DNA of 64,000 bases from positions 35,246,767 through 35,310,766 of the forward strand of contig NW_026623089.1 in NCBI RefSeq assembly GCF_023065955.2. Reading direction: 5' to 3'. Both the position numbers and the translations under genes were made by a program. Below are positions 23,223-36,180 of this stretch, in pieces (position 1 is the first letter of the stretch; every line of letters begins with the position of its first letter). Below the pieces are notes generated by a model. That model worked only from the letters and a program-made list of their open reading frames with translations, ran no database searches and had not been told where the DNA came from. This DNA comes from Ursus arctos. Taxonomy: Eukaryota; Chordata; Mammalia; Carnivora; Ursidae.

Positions 23223-24445
23223 TTTAAGTACATGGATGGAGGAAAATATGCCATGCTAGCACTAATTTTAAAAAGGCAAATTAACTATATTCATTTCAGA
23301 AAAAGCAGACCTCAGAGCAAGGAAAGCTATCGGGGTAAAGAAAGGTATTACATAATGATAAAGGGGTCAGGCCTTCAAGAAGATATAATAATTCTTCACA
23401 TGTGGGGCGCCTGGGTGGCACAGCGGTTAAGCGTCTGCCTTCGGCTCAGGGCATGATCCCGGCATTATGGGATCGAGCCCCACATCAGGCTCTTCCACTA
23501 TGAGCCTACTTCTTCCTCTCCCACTCCCCCTGCTTGTGTTCCCTCTCTCGCTGGCTGTCTCTGTCTCTGTCAAATAAATAAATAAAATCTTTAAAAAATA
23601 ATAATAATAATTCTTCACATGTATGTGACTAACAAAATACTACCAGTTTATATGAGGCAAAAACTAGTAGAATTGCAAGGAAAAACAGATTAATCCAGTA
23701 TCCTCATTGGTGACTTTCAGCACCCCTGTATCGGAAATGGAGTGATCTAGCAGGCAGAGAAAACCAGTAAGTTGAGTAAGTAAAATAGACAGTAAGATCA
23801 ATATGTTGGAAATAGTTGAGTCCGTCAGTCAACTGGGTGTAATTGACATTTATAGGCTACGTATTCCAACGACAGCAGAATATTCTGCTCAAGCTCAGAT
23901 GAGACACTCTGGGCTGTAAGACATACCTTAACAAATTTAAAGGAATGGAAGTAATACAGTATCTGCCTTCAGATCAAAATGGCGTTCAACTAGAAAGCAA
24001 TTCCAGAAGGGTAAGTGGAAAATCCCAGAATACCTGGAAATTAAACAACATACTTCAGATAACACATGGGTTAAAAAAAATTTTTTCAAGAGCAATTAAA
24101 ATTTATGGTAAACTACCTGAAAATGGAACCATAACTTATCAAAATTGGTGGAATTTTGGAATAAGCAGGTGGAATTCCCTCTAAGCAAAACCAGTGCTTA
24201 GAGGGAATTGATAACATGCAATACAATATGAGAAAAAAAGAAGAAAGAAAGATCTAAAATCAATATTCTAAGCTACTACTTTAGGAAACTAGAAAAAGAG
24301 CAAATTAAATCTTAAGTAAGCAGAAGGAAAGAAAAAAATAAAAATTGGAGCAGAAATCAATGAACTGGAAAATAGGAAATCAGAGAAAATCAAGAATATA
24401 AAAACCTGGTTCCTTGGAAGAGTTAATAAAATTGATTAGACCACT
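23223..24445 (+). mobile_element. Ancient L1M ORF2 fragment
   Basis: The plus strand matches the L1M ORF2 section between endonuclease and reverse transcriptase. The frame at 23945-24184 includes 'TWKLNNILQITHG' and, further on, 'ITYQNWWNFG'. These parallel the conserved ORF2 sequence around a Trp-Lys-Leu-Asn-Asn block. 'ataatgataaaggggtcagg' at 23354-23373 is another L1M block. A bear-type SINE interrupts it. The piece is cut at both ends and full of stops. Confidence 0.75.
23404..23603 (+). mobile_element. CAN-SINE, bear-type
   Basis: Head, body and AATAAATAAATAAAATCTTT tail are complete. A 19-bp duplication ATAATAATTCTTCACATGT is at 23385-23403 and 23604-23622. Confidence 0.97.
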
Positions 24446-26269
24446 TTTTGTTTTTTTTTTGTTTTTTTTAAGTAAGTGAATTTAAACTGGAATTTTTGAA
24501 GAATTTCTACAGAACATATGGACAGAATAATCTAGTTAAATCATGATTTGAATTTCTCCAAAGCCCCTCAAAACTTAGACACAAGTGATTTTTAGGTTAG
24601 ACATGGGTTTGGCAAGTCTGAGAAGAATAATCCTATATAGCAAGGGAGAAATGCTTCACAGGTGAGAGAGTTTTGTTTGGGATTTTTTCTTATGTTGTAA
24701 ATAATATGTTAGAGAATGGTTGTACAAAACTTGAACCCAGGTCAACACTGTAGGAAGCGAAGAAATGGTGGTTACACAGTGGCAGCGCGGTAGACTGCAG
24801 AAGGACAGATGGCATTAGGCACCGCACCCCACCTGTCTGAGCTTGCTTTCATCAGTAAGATGAGGACACTGTCCTACTTCTAATGTACGACTGAAATGGA
24901 TTATGATGCATGTAGTGTGCCAGGGTCATTAAAATCTTTGCGCTGAAACAAAAGAAAGAAGGAAAGACTGTGCTAAATCAGGTAAGACCCCCACATATTG
25001 GCCACAAACCAGGTAGGGTGCCCTGTGAGTAGCTAAATGTGACTGCTTTTGAAAAGCATCCTGTTTGGGCAGTGTCTCTGGACTTCTCTATGATCTGTAG
25101 TCTTTTATTCTTGGTCCTTTTTTGGATAATTTCCTCTCATGGCACCAGTGAGTTGACACATCAGGAACGTGTCTCACAGGACAACATTAAAAGATAGTGT
25201 GCCCGACCTAGCTACATTCTAATATTTAGTGAGAAAAAGCCCATTCCTTCTTAAATAATCATAGTTAGCCCTTGGCGTCAAGATTAGGGAGTAGATAAGG
25301 GTAGGAAGGGGAAGAGGCTTCTAGGCGTGCTTATGCCCTAAGCTTTGACAGAAGGGAGAAATTAAATCACCAGGTCGAGGGTTTCTTTTTGAGAGTTTGA
25401 GACCAAAGCCACCTAGATTTAGGGGTTCCAACTAGGAGTCTGGGGAGGAAGTCCTGCGTTAATAATAAAGAGTGCTCACCACCTGGGAGCTGCTCACGAG
25501 CCTACAGCAGCACAAGCTTTAGGGTAACCACTCAGACCTACCGCCTTCACCCACAAAAGCTTATTTCACCTTAAACATGGATGAAAAATGGCATAATACC
25601 ATACATTTGAATCAAGAACCCTGAAATTGGAGTATCACTTGAGAAAAAGTGAAGGAATCAAATGGTAAGTTTGTTCCCAGTCCTGGGAAGGGTTGGCCCT
25701 AGGACATATTTTAATTAAATATCTGCCTTATATGTTCTCAGGCCTTTCTCTTCTATGTCTTTCTACCTCCTTCACCTGAGGTCCTCAGGAAGCCATGCCA
25801 TCAGAATGCCCTAAGACACTATGACACAGAGATTTCCCAGCCTGGCCTGCTGTACTTCTCAAAAGACCACAAATTCCAAATTTCCTGCCTCCCATTTCCA
25901 ATCAAAACCTACAGCTGGCTCAGAAGGATATAATGGAAAGAAGCTGCTTGAACCAATTCACAGAGATTTGAATGACTGACCTTTCACAATCTCCCTTCCC
26001 CCACCCCAAGATGTTAACAAGCTTCCTTTTTCTCAAATGTAAACTCAGATGGGTCATCAGTGAAATGTTCAGATGAAACTTCCAAGAGAGGAAGGGGGCT
26101 TTGGCAGGAAAAGAAATTTAGGGACGAATAGAAGAAATTAAACTCCATTTGGTCTGGCCATCTGATTCCCAACTATGGTTTACTCTGGTCTTACAAATTC
26201 CTCAACATAGCGGGGTTAATAACAATGTTCAGCAAGGCACAGTAATCCAAACGAGGGTGGAAATGCGTG

Positions 26270-26270
<1 letters not shown>
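24446..26270. other. Mostly unique sequence with a MIR-like patch
   Basis: No gene is recognised. Positions 24750-24945 resemble a diverged plus-strand MIR (transition 'catcagtaagatgaggacac'). A T-rich run at 24440-24470 could be an L1M end. Confidence 0.4.

Positions 26271-26271
<1 letters not shown>

Positions 26272-26304
<33 letters not shown>
26272..26304 (+). repeat. (TG)n microsatellite
   Basis: About 33 bp of perfect TG dinucleotides. Confidence 0.97.
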
Positions 26305-26306
<2 letters not shown>

Positions 26307-28765
26307 GGGCAGCGAGTTTGATGATAGGGACAACGGTGATGAATTCTTATAGATTGAGGCCTGCCCACGATTGATGCCTGATGGTGGTTTAAAATAAAAA
26401 TCCAGCATTTACATGGAAGGTCTTAAATGCAAAATAGACGTTTTCTTCTGGGCGGCTAATAACAGCACGTGCCTGTAAGAGGCCGGCAGCACAGGCAACA
26501 TCAGGATGACTGCACTGCTTGGCCTTTGCCGAGCAACCTGCAGTATGGTGCCTTCCAACAGCAGCCTTCCAGTCTCTTGTGATCCCCTGAGTCAGCAATT
26601 TGGGACGATCTCTGGTTTCTGTGTACGGATTTTGCCTGGGCTGGCTTATGAGGCAGCAGTTAAACAGGGGCTGGATGGTTTCAGGCACCTTGCTCAACAC
26701 GTCTTGCATGATGTGGGCTTTCGGCTGGATACTTCAGTTCTCCTCCACGTGACCTCTCCGTCGGGCTAGCTTAAGACTCCTTCATCTGACAGCAGCAATT
26801 CCAAGGCAAGAACGGTATCTTCAAAGTTGCCTGTGACCAAGGCTCAGAATACCCAAAACGTGACTTTCTCACTCCCATCATGTTCTGTTTACCAAAGCAA
26901 GTAACAAAGCTGCTAGAATCTCGGGATGGAAAAGTAGCCCCACTTCTCTCCATGAGACCTGCTGCAAAGAGCCACTTTCTAACCTACCATACAGACTTAG
27001 AAATAGCACAAAAGGTTTTAAGAGATTTTTCTATTTGAGTTATTTTCTTTATTGTTTTTTCCCCCCACCCTCTCCTTAGTCCAATGAGATTTTCTTTTTG
27101 TGGAAAAATCACAGTGGGAGAGCTCATGTTCCAATTATAAACTAGGCTTATGAGAACTGAGATGTTAGGTTGCTGATTATTCCATTTTAAGAAAAGTGAA
27201 CAAAGCTAGACTTTATGATAGTTTTTAGAATATTTCAAGAATGATACGTGATCTATCTTTTCCAATAAATGGTCTCTTGTGACACTCTTTGGAAAAACTA
27301 TAATCACTAGAAAATTCATTATATATCTTCTAAAGTTTTTATTTTAAACTGTGTTAGCAGATGTGCTAAGACACTTGCTTTCCACATTTTCCAAATATTG
27401 ACTTTTTTAAAGGACGTGTTTAGCCTGCATCCCTGGGGACACAGATTTATGTTTCCTACCACTCTTAAAAAGGCCTTGAAAGCTCTTTTTTCTGGTTGAA
27501 CATCTTATTTCCATTTTTTAGGCCAAAAGGAAAAATGTTTATGGGACTATACTAGTGTTTGTAATGAGAACATTTATAAGATGCATTGATTTCTTGCGGT
27601 GAGCGTCTGGTCATGGTTCATGAAGGAATGTAACAGCTATAGTTATGTTCTGAGAAGTTGACCTAGGTGTCTCGAGACCTAACTCTGCAAGTCACATAAC
27701 CCGGCCGTGCCTGTAAAATAAAATCATCAGAGACTCCGTCCATGCTGGGCTCTAGAGTCAGCAATTTTGAAGAAGAGACAGTAACTGTTTTTGAGTCTCA
27801 CCTTCCAAACAGTGGAGATCGTGGGATGATGAGAACAGAGCATGTCAGAAGACAGTAGAGTAAAGGAGCTGCCTCTGGAGACAACGGGGTCTTTGTACCT
27901 TCAGAGTCTGGTCTTGCACTGCAGTCTTCTCTGTTTTTGTGCTTTCGAGAGTGCGACGTTTTGGGGGTACAAGTTCTGATTAAAGATGTGACAGCTTCTA
28001 CTCCCCATAATGCCAAATTTGTGATTATAATCTAGTCCTCAAGGAATCTTTTGTTTCCAGATAAATTTTCATGCCCCCCTCCTTTTTTTTTTTTTCTCAT
28101 TTCTATTTCAGCATTCTGGCACAATAAATTTTTGAAAAGAGGAAAAATGAATATTACTCCTATGACATGGGTTGGGTTATATAGGAAATCAACATGTAGT
28201 GTATCATTCGCAAGCCATATCTCAATTAAAATCTAGGCAAGAAAAGTTTTCTACTTGATTTGATTTGATTAAATTTGAGTTTTTTACATTATTTAGCCCA
28301 TTTGGTAGAAACCATGAGCTCAAGGGAAGTGAGTTTCTGCTGCTGCTAGAAGCATCTGTCTAATGTGTATTGCTAAATAAGATAGTGTCTAATGAAGTTT
28401 CTGTGACTCATTGGACATTATTACTTAAAAGACTCCTTGCCACAAGTGTAAATCTTTCATAGTATCTCGGATAGTAATCATTTCATAAATTTTGTCTCTT
28501 GAGAAGCCCTAAAAAGTTGGTCTTTATAGTTCCAATCTAAAAGTATTACAACAAACTTTCGTAAGATTAAGTATATACCATATGAAATTTTTTTCTTGAT
28601 TTTAAGTTTATTCTTGACACATTTATTCCCACTATGAATGATGTCACACACATTCAACTGCTTTATTCCCTCAATTTAATTTTGATGTTGCTGTGGCAAG
28701 GTCACTGTCACTTGCAGCTGAATCCTTTGGCATGCAATGATTACATTTCCTTTCTTATAGAAGGG
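26305..28765. other. Unique sequence with one unexplained open frame
   Basis: No known repeat is visible. The minus strand at 26389-26709 keeps a 106-codon frame rich in Cys, Arg and Pro, with a partly overlapping 87-codon frame on the plus strand at 26506-26769. I recognise no domain, splice pattern or poly(A) tail. It could be chance, a fragment of a decayed pseudogene, or conserved non-coding sequence. Otherwise the stretch is featureless. Confidence 0.35.
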
Positions 28766-28770
28766 TTTTC

Positions 28771-28833
28771 TCCTAGCTTTATTGGGGTATTATTGAATAT
28801 AAATTATGTGTATTTAAGGTATATACTGTAGTG
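28771..28833 (-). mobile_element. L1M 3'-terminal snippet, inverted
   Basis: The text 'gctttattggggtattattg' followed by 'gtgtatttaaggtatatact' is the inverted extreme 3' end of an L1M element. It lies directly beside plus-strand L1M sequence. Confidence 0.65.
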
Positions 28834-28844
28834 TTGGGGTGATG

Positions 28845-29055
28845 CAGGTTATGGGATACCAACTTTCAGTTAAAGATGAACAAGTTCAAGAGATCTAATG
28901 TATGGCATGGTAACTATGGTTAACAATATTGTATTGCACACTTGAAATTTGCTGAAAGAGTAAATCTCGAGTGTCCTCACCGCGTATACCAAAAATGGTA
29001 ACTATGTGAAATGATAGAGATGGTAATTAGCTTGATCACGGTAATCATTACACTA
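28845..29055 (+). mobile_element. L1M 3' UTR fragment
   Basis: The phrases 'gggataccaactttcagtta', 'atggttaacaatattgtatt' and 'ttagcttgatcacggtaatc' appear in L1MA/MB 3' UTR order. The terminal ~60 bp expected after this point are missing here and appear inverted upstream. Confidence 0.75.
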
Positions 29056-29059
29056 AGAA

Positions 29060-29810
29060 TCTTTCATTCTCCTGTTTCTATTCCAAGTCTGCCTTTTCTT
29101 CCGGCTCCTGTCCTCCTCATATCCGAAACTGAGCTTCATATGACTGAATCCAGTGGTCATTATTCCATGCTTATCTTATTTGACTTCTAAGGAGCAGTTA
29201 ATATTACCGGTCACACTCGCCTTGCTGAAATTTCTTCTGGTTTCCGTGATGCAATCTTTCCTGGACTCTGTTTCCTTGCTAACTCAATACTTCTGCTTGA
29301 ACTTTGAATGTTGGTATTTCCCAGATTCCATCCTGGAATTCCTTTCTTTTCTAACCACAGTCTCTCCCTACATAGTCTTACCCACTTTCATGATGTTATA
29401 TACCTGACTTTCAAATTTTTATCACTAGCCTTGGTATAATCCTGGAATTAGATTAGAACAGCCAACTGTCTGCTTGAAATTGTCATTAAGATGTGTAATA
29501 GGTATCTTAAATCTAGTGAGATCAAAACAGAACTGTTGACTTTGACTCCAACGGTTCCTCTCTCTGCTTTCCCCAATTTAGAATAGCATCACCATTCTCC
29601 TTGTTGACTCAAACAAAAAATCCAGGTACCACTTTTTATTTTTTTCCTACCTCAAATTAATCCAATAACAGACTTTGCTTAATCTCCACCGTATATTCAG
29701 AATCCATCTACTCTTCCCATTTCAGAGTCTACCCAGGTCCCATCTACTCTTATCCCTTGTGTCAACTACTACTACCCTGACCTTTTCCCTTCATTCCATG
29801 ATAGGATGTT
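29060..29810 (+). mobile_element. L2 LINE relic
   Basis: It is pyrimidine-rich sense sequence with 'aagatgtgtaataggtatct' and 'gtgagatcaaaacagaactg'. It continues to 'tgtcaactactactaccctg', in the same order as the L2 ORF C-terminal region. The frames at 29153-29407 and 29675-29908 are decayed L2 coding sequence rather than host genes. Confidence 0.55.
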
Positions 29811-29814
29811 ACTT

Positions 29815-31160
29815 TTTTGTTGTTTGTGTCTTATTACTAGAGAAATGTTTAAACATACACAAAACTAAGGAGAACATTATCATGAATCCCCATGAAAACT
29901 TCATCTAGTTGCATCTTGTTTCATCTATCACCTTCACTTTCTCCTCTCCGGTCAACGAAGTATTATAAAAGAAAACACGGACATTTAATTCCACTGTAAA
30001 TATTTGAGTATATATCAATAGCAGAAAGTGACTTATGTTTTTGGCACAACGATAACACCACCATACATGTAACAAAAACACCAGTAATTTGTTACATCAT
30101 TCAATATTCAGCCCACTTTTAAATTTCCTAGATTGTGTCCAAAATGTGGTCTTGTGGTTGTTCTGTTTGAATCAACCTTCAGATAAGGTCTACACATTGC
30201 ATATGCATCTTGGGTCGCTTTTAATCTATAATACTCCTTTATTTTATCCATTTGTTAAAGAAGCCAGTTTACTCGCCCTTTAGTGTTACCTGCATGCTGG
30301 ATTGGCTGGTTGCATATTCATGGTTCTTTTTTTTTTTTTTTTAAGATTTTATTTATTTGACACAGAGACAGAGCGAGCGAGCACAAGCAGGGGGAGCTGT
30401 AGACTGAGGAAGAGGGAGAAACATGCTCCCCGCGGGGCAGGGAGCCTCAGGTGGGACTCGATCCCAGGACCCTGGGATCATGACCAGAGCTGGAGGCAGA
30501 CACTAAACTGACTGAGCTACCCAGGCGCCCCTACTCAGAGTTCTTTATACATATTTATCTCTCCACATTTTTCCTTACATTGTTAGTTAGCTCTAGAGAC
30601 TTGATTATTATCAGGTCCGGTTTTATTTTGGCAAAAATAACTTTATAGGTGATGGGCTATGAACTTTCTATTGCATTGTATCAGGATTATCTGATGTCTG
30701 GTCGTCCTACGTGATAATGAGATTAATCTATGGGGTTCCAGTGATGTCACATTTGTCCATTCATTAGGCAATTCCCAAATAACTTTTTTTTTTTATTCAC
30801 TCACCTTTCTTTTTATATTCTTTTTTAAATCTGGAAATGACTACAATTAGATTTCATTTTTATTTGAGAAGAAACAACCTATAAAGCAATGTTCTTTCTT
30901 TTCTTTTTCTTTCCCACCAAATAACGTTTTGCTTAAGTTCTGGGAACCAGTGATGGCCACTGCCTAGAGCCATTATTTCAGTATTGGTTACAGAAGGTTT
31001 AAAAAAAAATGTCCTTCCACCTGCATATGCTGACTGAAACTCCTCTATAAAGAACTTTCCCTCAGCAACTATTGTATTATCCTGAAACCCACTTTGTAAA
31101 GGGAAAAATAGGGTGAATGTTTGATTTTTGCTCTTTGTTTACCAGTTTTCAGAATAATGA
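29815..31160 (-). mobile_element. Ancient L1ME-type 3' UTR
   Basis: The plus strand reads as the reverse of an old L1ME 3' UTR. Segments such as 'acatacacaaaactaaggag', 'ctacacattgcatatgcatc', 'gatgtctggtcgtcc' and 'tataaagaactttccctcag' appear in the expected order over 1.3 kb. A SINE interrupts it. No coding sequence remains. Confidence 0.6.
30327..30531 (-). mobile_element. CAN-SINE
   Basis: A long poly(T) at 30327-30342, 'aagattttatttatttgaca', a GAGCGAGCGAGCA body and the terminal 'ctacccaggcgcccc' are present. No clean target duplication is visible. Confidence 0.94.
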
Positions 31161-31299
31161 GCCAGTGCTTTGGAAACTTAAAACAAGTAGAAAATTTTAA
31201 AATTGGTTAGTGTATATTTTATTGTGATTATGAATTTGCATGTTTGATGGATGTGAGTCCCTGAAATACTTGAAATTATTTACCCCATTACAATGTTAT

Positions 31300-31845
31300 T
31301 CTTATAATACATTCCTTACCAGCAGTGTGATCCTTGAAAAACACATCACATGATGCCCGTCTGTCACATAATATCTTCCACCGTTTGCCCATTACAGTTG
31401 GATGCTCCCTGAACTCTTTATCCTAGAAAGGCCTACCTAACCTGCCCTGCCTGCTTCTGACTTCACTCCTATAGATCTCCCTCTGCAGCATCCATACTCC
31501 TCCATTTCTCAAACACCTGTCATTCAGGGACCACGCACTGTCTGCTTTCTTTGTCAGTAGTGCTATTCTTCCTGATCTTTGCACATGTCCTTCGATGGGC
31601 ACCTAGTTATTTTCCATCAAATCACCCACCATGTATTCTTGATAAAGTACTACCTGATATTTTCCTTAATAATCTGTTTCTTTTATCTTTGTTTTTATCT
31701 CACTCTCCCTTTTGGACTTTAAGTCCTATTGAGAGCAGGGATCTTGTCTGTCTTGCCCACCACTGAATCTACAGTGCCTAAAAGAAGCCTAGAGCTAAGC
31801 TCTCAATATTTGAGTGAATGACTGATTGAATGCATGAAGGGCTCA
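31300..31845 (+). mobile_element. L2 LINE 3'-end relic
   Basis: The order 'ctttgcacatgtccttcgat', 'agagcagggatcttgtctgt', 'ctgaatctacagtgcctaaa' and 'atatttgagtgaatgactga' is the L2 terminus. The 71-codon frame at 31551-31766 is part of it. Confidence 0.72.
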
Positions 31846-32699
31846 TCTGATTTAGGGCTGAACTTCTCCAGAGAAAAGGACCCTTGAGAGCCACATATAT
31901 ACTAGTAACTTCTTGGTGGAAAGGAAGGCTCTCATAGTGTTCAGGGGGCTGGACTTGCTCTAAGCCAAGGATGGCAAGTTTCAACTTACAAGTGAGTAGA
32001 AGAAAAAAAAATCTTTTTGAATAATTTCAAGTGAATAGAGAAATAAATCAGTGATTTATCTTTAAATTTTATTAGACTTTCACTACAGTGGTATGAATTT
32101 CAACTATTAGTGATTTAAGTTTTACAGTTTGAAAAGTTCTGTTTCACATTGTTAGCAGTGCCATAAAATTTATTAAAATTTCATCATATTGCAGAGAAAC
32201 ACAAATCTTTTGGTGTTTCTTATTTGTGACTGGATAAAATTTCATGTTGCTAGGAAATGGCCAAAAGACTTCTGGACTAATAGGCTCAATAGAAAAAATG
32301 TCAGAAAGTGCAGTCTTTCAGCCACAAGAACTGGGCTCTAATTGCTAAACTTTTGAACAATATAATTTCAAGATTTTTTTAGTTAACCATAAAAATCTCA
32401 TTCCATATATTGATACTACTCTCTCTCAGTTACAAAATACATATTTTGTTGGCAATTTCAAAATATGGAAGATCACAGTAAACTGTAACATTTTTTAAGT
32501 CAAAAACATCTGAAATTATTTTTATTCTTTTGATGGTAAATATGAATTTAAAATCAATCTTCATTTTATATATTACTTTAAATACACTTTGATAAAGCAT
32601 TTGCATTTCTTACTGCAACAACTATTAAAGTTTAAGTTTGCCCAATTATTTATTTGGGGGAAGCAGTAATTGATTCCATCTATTAATAATTTTCCTTTT
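31846..32699. other. Unassigned AT-rich sequence
   Basis: No gene or repeat is recognised. Confidence 0.45.
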
Positions 32700-33565
32700 G
32701 TTAGCATACACTAAAAGAGGAAAAAATGTCATAATCTGGAAAAAGATATTTACAACACATGTAAGTAATAAAGGATTAGTATCCCAAATACATACAACTC
32801 TTAGAAATCAAATGTTTTAGGTAAAATGGGCAAAAAGATCCATGAAGAGCAGGCATTTCACAGAGGAGAAAATATGAACGGTAAATCAGTACCTAAATTG
32901 AGACCACAGTAATTACATTTTTTCACACAATATATTGGCAAATATATTGGCAAAAATTTAGAAGTAAATTTATCAAGTATTAGTGAATATATAAATCAAA
33001 GAAAACTGATAAGCAATTGTTTGTGAGTAAAATGATACACCAACTGTGTAAAACAACCAGATACTGTCATAGAAAGTTGAAAATGTGCATATACTCTTAC
33101 ACAAATTTCCTGTTCCTAGTTGTATACCTAACAGAATCTCTCAACTATTGACAATATGAGATATGTATAAGAATGTTTATAAAAACTTGTTTTGGGTTTT
33201 TTTTTAAGGCAGTGATACAAACCACAAATGTCCACTGAAAAGAAAATAGATAATAGAAAATATATATATGTGGTTGGGAGAATAAAAGAATTTTAACTAC
33301 TTACAATAACATAGATAAATCTTAGTTAGAACCACTGTATTGAAGGAAAAAGGCAAATCTTGGAAGACTATATAAAATATATATTTTTATGAAGTTTAAA
33401 ACAGGCAAAACCAGACAACACATTGCTTAAAGTTATAGGTATATACAGTAATTTTTAAACAAGGGAGTTCAGGGTTGTGGTTACTTCTGGGTGATTGGCA
33501 GGTCAACATAGGATACAGGTAGATTTAATTACATCTGAAATATTTTAAGTAAGGTAGGATTCATA
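32700..33565 (+). mobile_element. Ancient L1M (MC/MD-like) 3' fragment
   Basis: Plus-strand L1 landmarks occur in order: 'aagatatttacaacacatgt', 'gttgtatacctaacagaatc', 'caaatgtccactgaaaagaa', 'tatttttatgaagtttaaaa' and 'gttgtggttacttctgggtg'. It is ORF2 C-terminus and 3' UTR with no usable frame left. Confidence 0.7.
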
Positions 33566-33876
33566 GGTTTTCTTTTTTTTTTTTTTTTACTTCAAATTTT
33601 ATATAAAGTTCTGACAGCAGTGGATAACTGGGTTGATTAGGATGAACTTTTTCCATAAAATCTGTCCAAAAATGTATGAAATATCTGACACAAGTTATTG
33701 GAAAACTATCAAGGAAGTAAGAATTTTCAGGCCATAATCTGTAAAAAAATAGGGAAGCTAAGAGAAGTATTTAGGCACTTAGAACACTATGAGGTGATTA
33801 CAGATTATTAAAGAAAAGATAATGAATAAAAGGTGAAAAGCCAAACACAGTTTTCATTAGTCTGTGGAACAAGAAG

Positions 33877-33908
<32 letters not shown>

Positions 33909-34374
33909 CAGAAATCATGAAGGAGAAAGTCACTGGTTAATATTCAATATTTCAAAATGAGATTCTGATGGGGTACACCCTCTAATTTATAATGAATAGC
34001 AAATAGAATAGCTCTCAGAAGGACTGATGCCCATCTTTAAATCATCTCAAACGAAGTTTAGTTCAGATGACTTGCTCTAGTCTAGCTCCTTACGAGAAGC
34101 AAAATAAATTATTTGTAGAGGAAAATAACATCATACAGAACTTCAAATCATCCCTACAATTTTTGACATGCAATGTTCAGCCCTTAATCAAAAGTTGTGA
34201 AGCTTACAAGTACATAAAATTGATCAAAAGCCAAGGGACAGTAAATATTAGAACTAGACCCAAAAGAAATACAGATACTGAAATTATAAGGCACACACTT
34301 AACAAAAACACAAAAATTGTGCTTGATTTGTTTAAGGAATTAAATTGCAAGTGGAGAATTTAAAAAGAAAACAA
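33566..34374. other. AT-rich, unassigned; possibly L1-derived
   Basis: There is a T run near 33572-33590 and an A run near 33868-33888. The 98-codon frame at 34067-34363 has no domain and adjoins L1M sequence. Confidence 0.35.
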
Positions 34375-34582
34375 GGGGCGCCTGGGTGGCACAGCAGTTA
34401 AGCGTCTGCCTTCGGCTCAGGGCGTGATCCCGGCGTTACGGGATCAAGCCCCACATCAGGCTCTTCCGCTATGAGCCTGCTTCTTCCTCTCCTACTCCCC
34501 CTGCTTGTGTTCCCTCTCTCGCTGGCTGTCTCTATCTCTGTCAAATAAATAAATTTAAAAAATCTTAAAAAAAAAGAAAAAG
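34375..34582 (+). mobile_element. CAN-SINE, bear-type
   Basis: Complete element with near-perfect duplication AAAAAGAAAACAA (34362-34374) and AAAAAGAAAGCAA (34583-34595). Confidence 0.96.
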
Positions 34583-35244
34583 AAAAAGAAAGCAAAATTT
34601 AAAAATAGCATATAACTGAGAAAAATACAAAAACTGAAACTAAGTCATAGATTGAGTTTAATAGCATATGGTACTTGCAAAAATAGGAAGTCGGAAGATA
34701 GGATTGACAAAAATCTAGCCTCAGGTATGGAGAGACACAGGGTGGACAATAAGGAAGTTCATCTAAGAGGCACAGGATACACAGAGGAAAGTTGTCAGAG
34801 TGGGTTGGTTGGTGCTCCAGAAGGATAACAGAGAAAGAGTAAGACAGAATAAATATTTGAAGAGATAGTGACTAATAACTTCTCAAAACTGACAAAAGAT
34901 ACCAATCTACAGATTCAGTGAGTGCTAGTTACCTCCGTAAATCTCTAAGTAGGAAAATAACCAAAAAATATATACATAAGTACATCATAGGAAAAATGTT
35001 AAAAATTAAAGACATATAAAGTCTTTTAAAAGCTGCCAGGAAATAAAAGAACATATGATCTGAACATGAGCAATGATAAGATTAACAGTGATTTCTCAAT
35101 AGAAATAATGGGAGCCAGAAGACAATGGAATAGTATCTTCAAAGTAGAGAATGATGATGCTGGATAACCTAGAATTCAGCAAATTTAGCCTTTAAAAGTG
35201 AAAGATATCTAAAGTAAGTTTCAGACAAGAAGGAATTTAGAGGC

Positions 35245-35383
35245 TTTTTTTTTTTTTTTTTTTTAAGCAGGTTCCAACCCAACATGGAGCCCAAAGCGGG
35301 GCTTGAACTCATGACCCTAAGATTAAGACCTGAGCTGAGATCTAGAGTAGGATGCTTGACCAACCAAACCACCCAGGCATCCC
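35245..35383 (-). mobile_element. Short CAN-SINE, old type
   Basis: A long poly(T), 'cggggcttgaactcatgacc' and the terminal 'ccacccaggcatccc' identify it. The flanks 'aagaaggaatttagag' and 'aagaaattcagag' look like a decayed target duplication. Confidence 0.9.
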
Positions 35384-36073
35384 AAGAAATTCAGAGTTTT
35401 TATAATCAAACTCACACTAAAGAAAATATTAAAGTGATCCTTCAAACACAAGGCAACTTATCTCCAGTGAATACAAAGTTCTGCAAATAGGAATAAAGAA
35501 CAAAGAAGGGGGTAAATTTGTAGTAAAAACAAAATGTATGTAGACTCTGTAACACAAGACTAATATCTTGTGGGACTTAATATATAAATTAAATTGCATG
35601 CAATAATAGCACGAAATCTGGTGAGTAGCTGGGTGAAATGAATTAAAGTATTTCTAGAAGGTGGTAAATTGCTAATTTTATAAAACTTGGATAAATCAAG
35701 GACATATGCCATAATCTTCACCATAACCACTAAAAGAATAGTAAAAGAATATATAACTGGTAAACTAAGAAAGAGAACATAATAGAAACACACACAAAAT
35801 AAAAAAGCCATAAGGAAGAAAAGAAATCGTAAAGGAGAGAGAAATTGTAGATAAATATTAAAATGATAAATTTAAACTCTAGTACAACAAATATGGAATA
35901 AATGTTCCATTTTAAAAATAACAATTGTCAAAATGGATAAAAGGAAACATGCTTCAAGAGACATAATTTCAATATATGAATACACAACATTTCAACATAA
36001 CTGAAAAATTTGCAAAAATTGGCAAAATAAAGCTATAGTGCCTAGACTGACTTGACTAATTTAAAGTAATAAA

Positions 36074-36180
36074 GGGGGTGTCTGGCTGGCTCAGAAGAGC
36101 ATGTGACTCTTGATCTCGGGGTTGTGAGTTGAAGCCCCACACTGGGTATAGAGATTACTTAAATAAACAAACTTAAAAAA
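36074..36180 (+). mobile_element. Short CAN-SINE, old type
   Basis: Head 'gggggtgtctggctggctca', 'gttgaagccccacactgggt' and tail 'agagattacttaaataaaca' match the old tRNA-only subtype. Confidence 0.9.
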
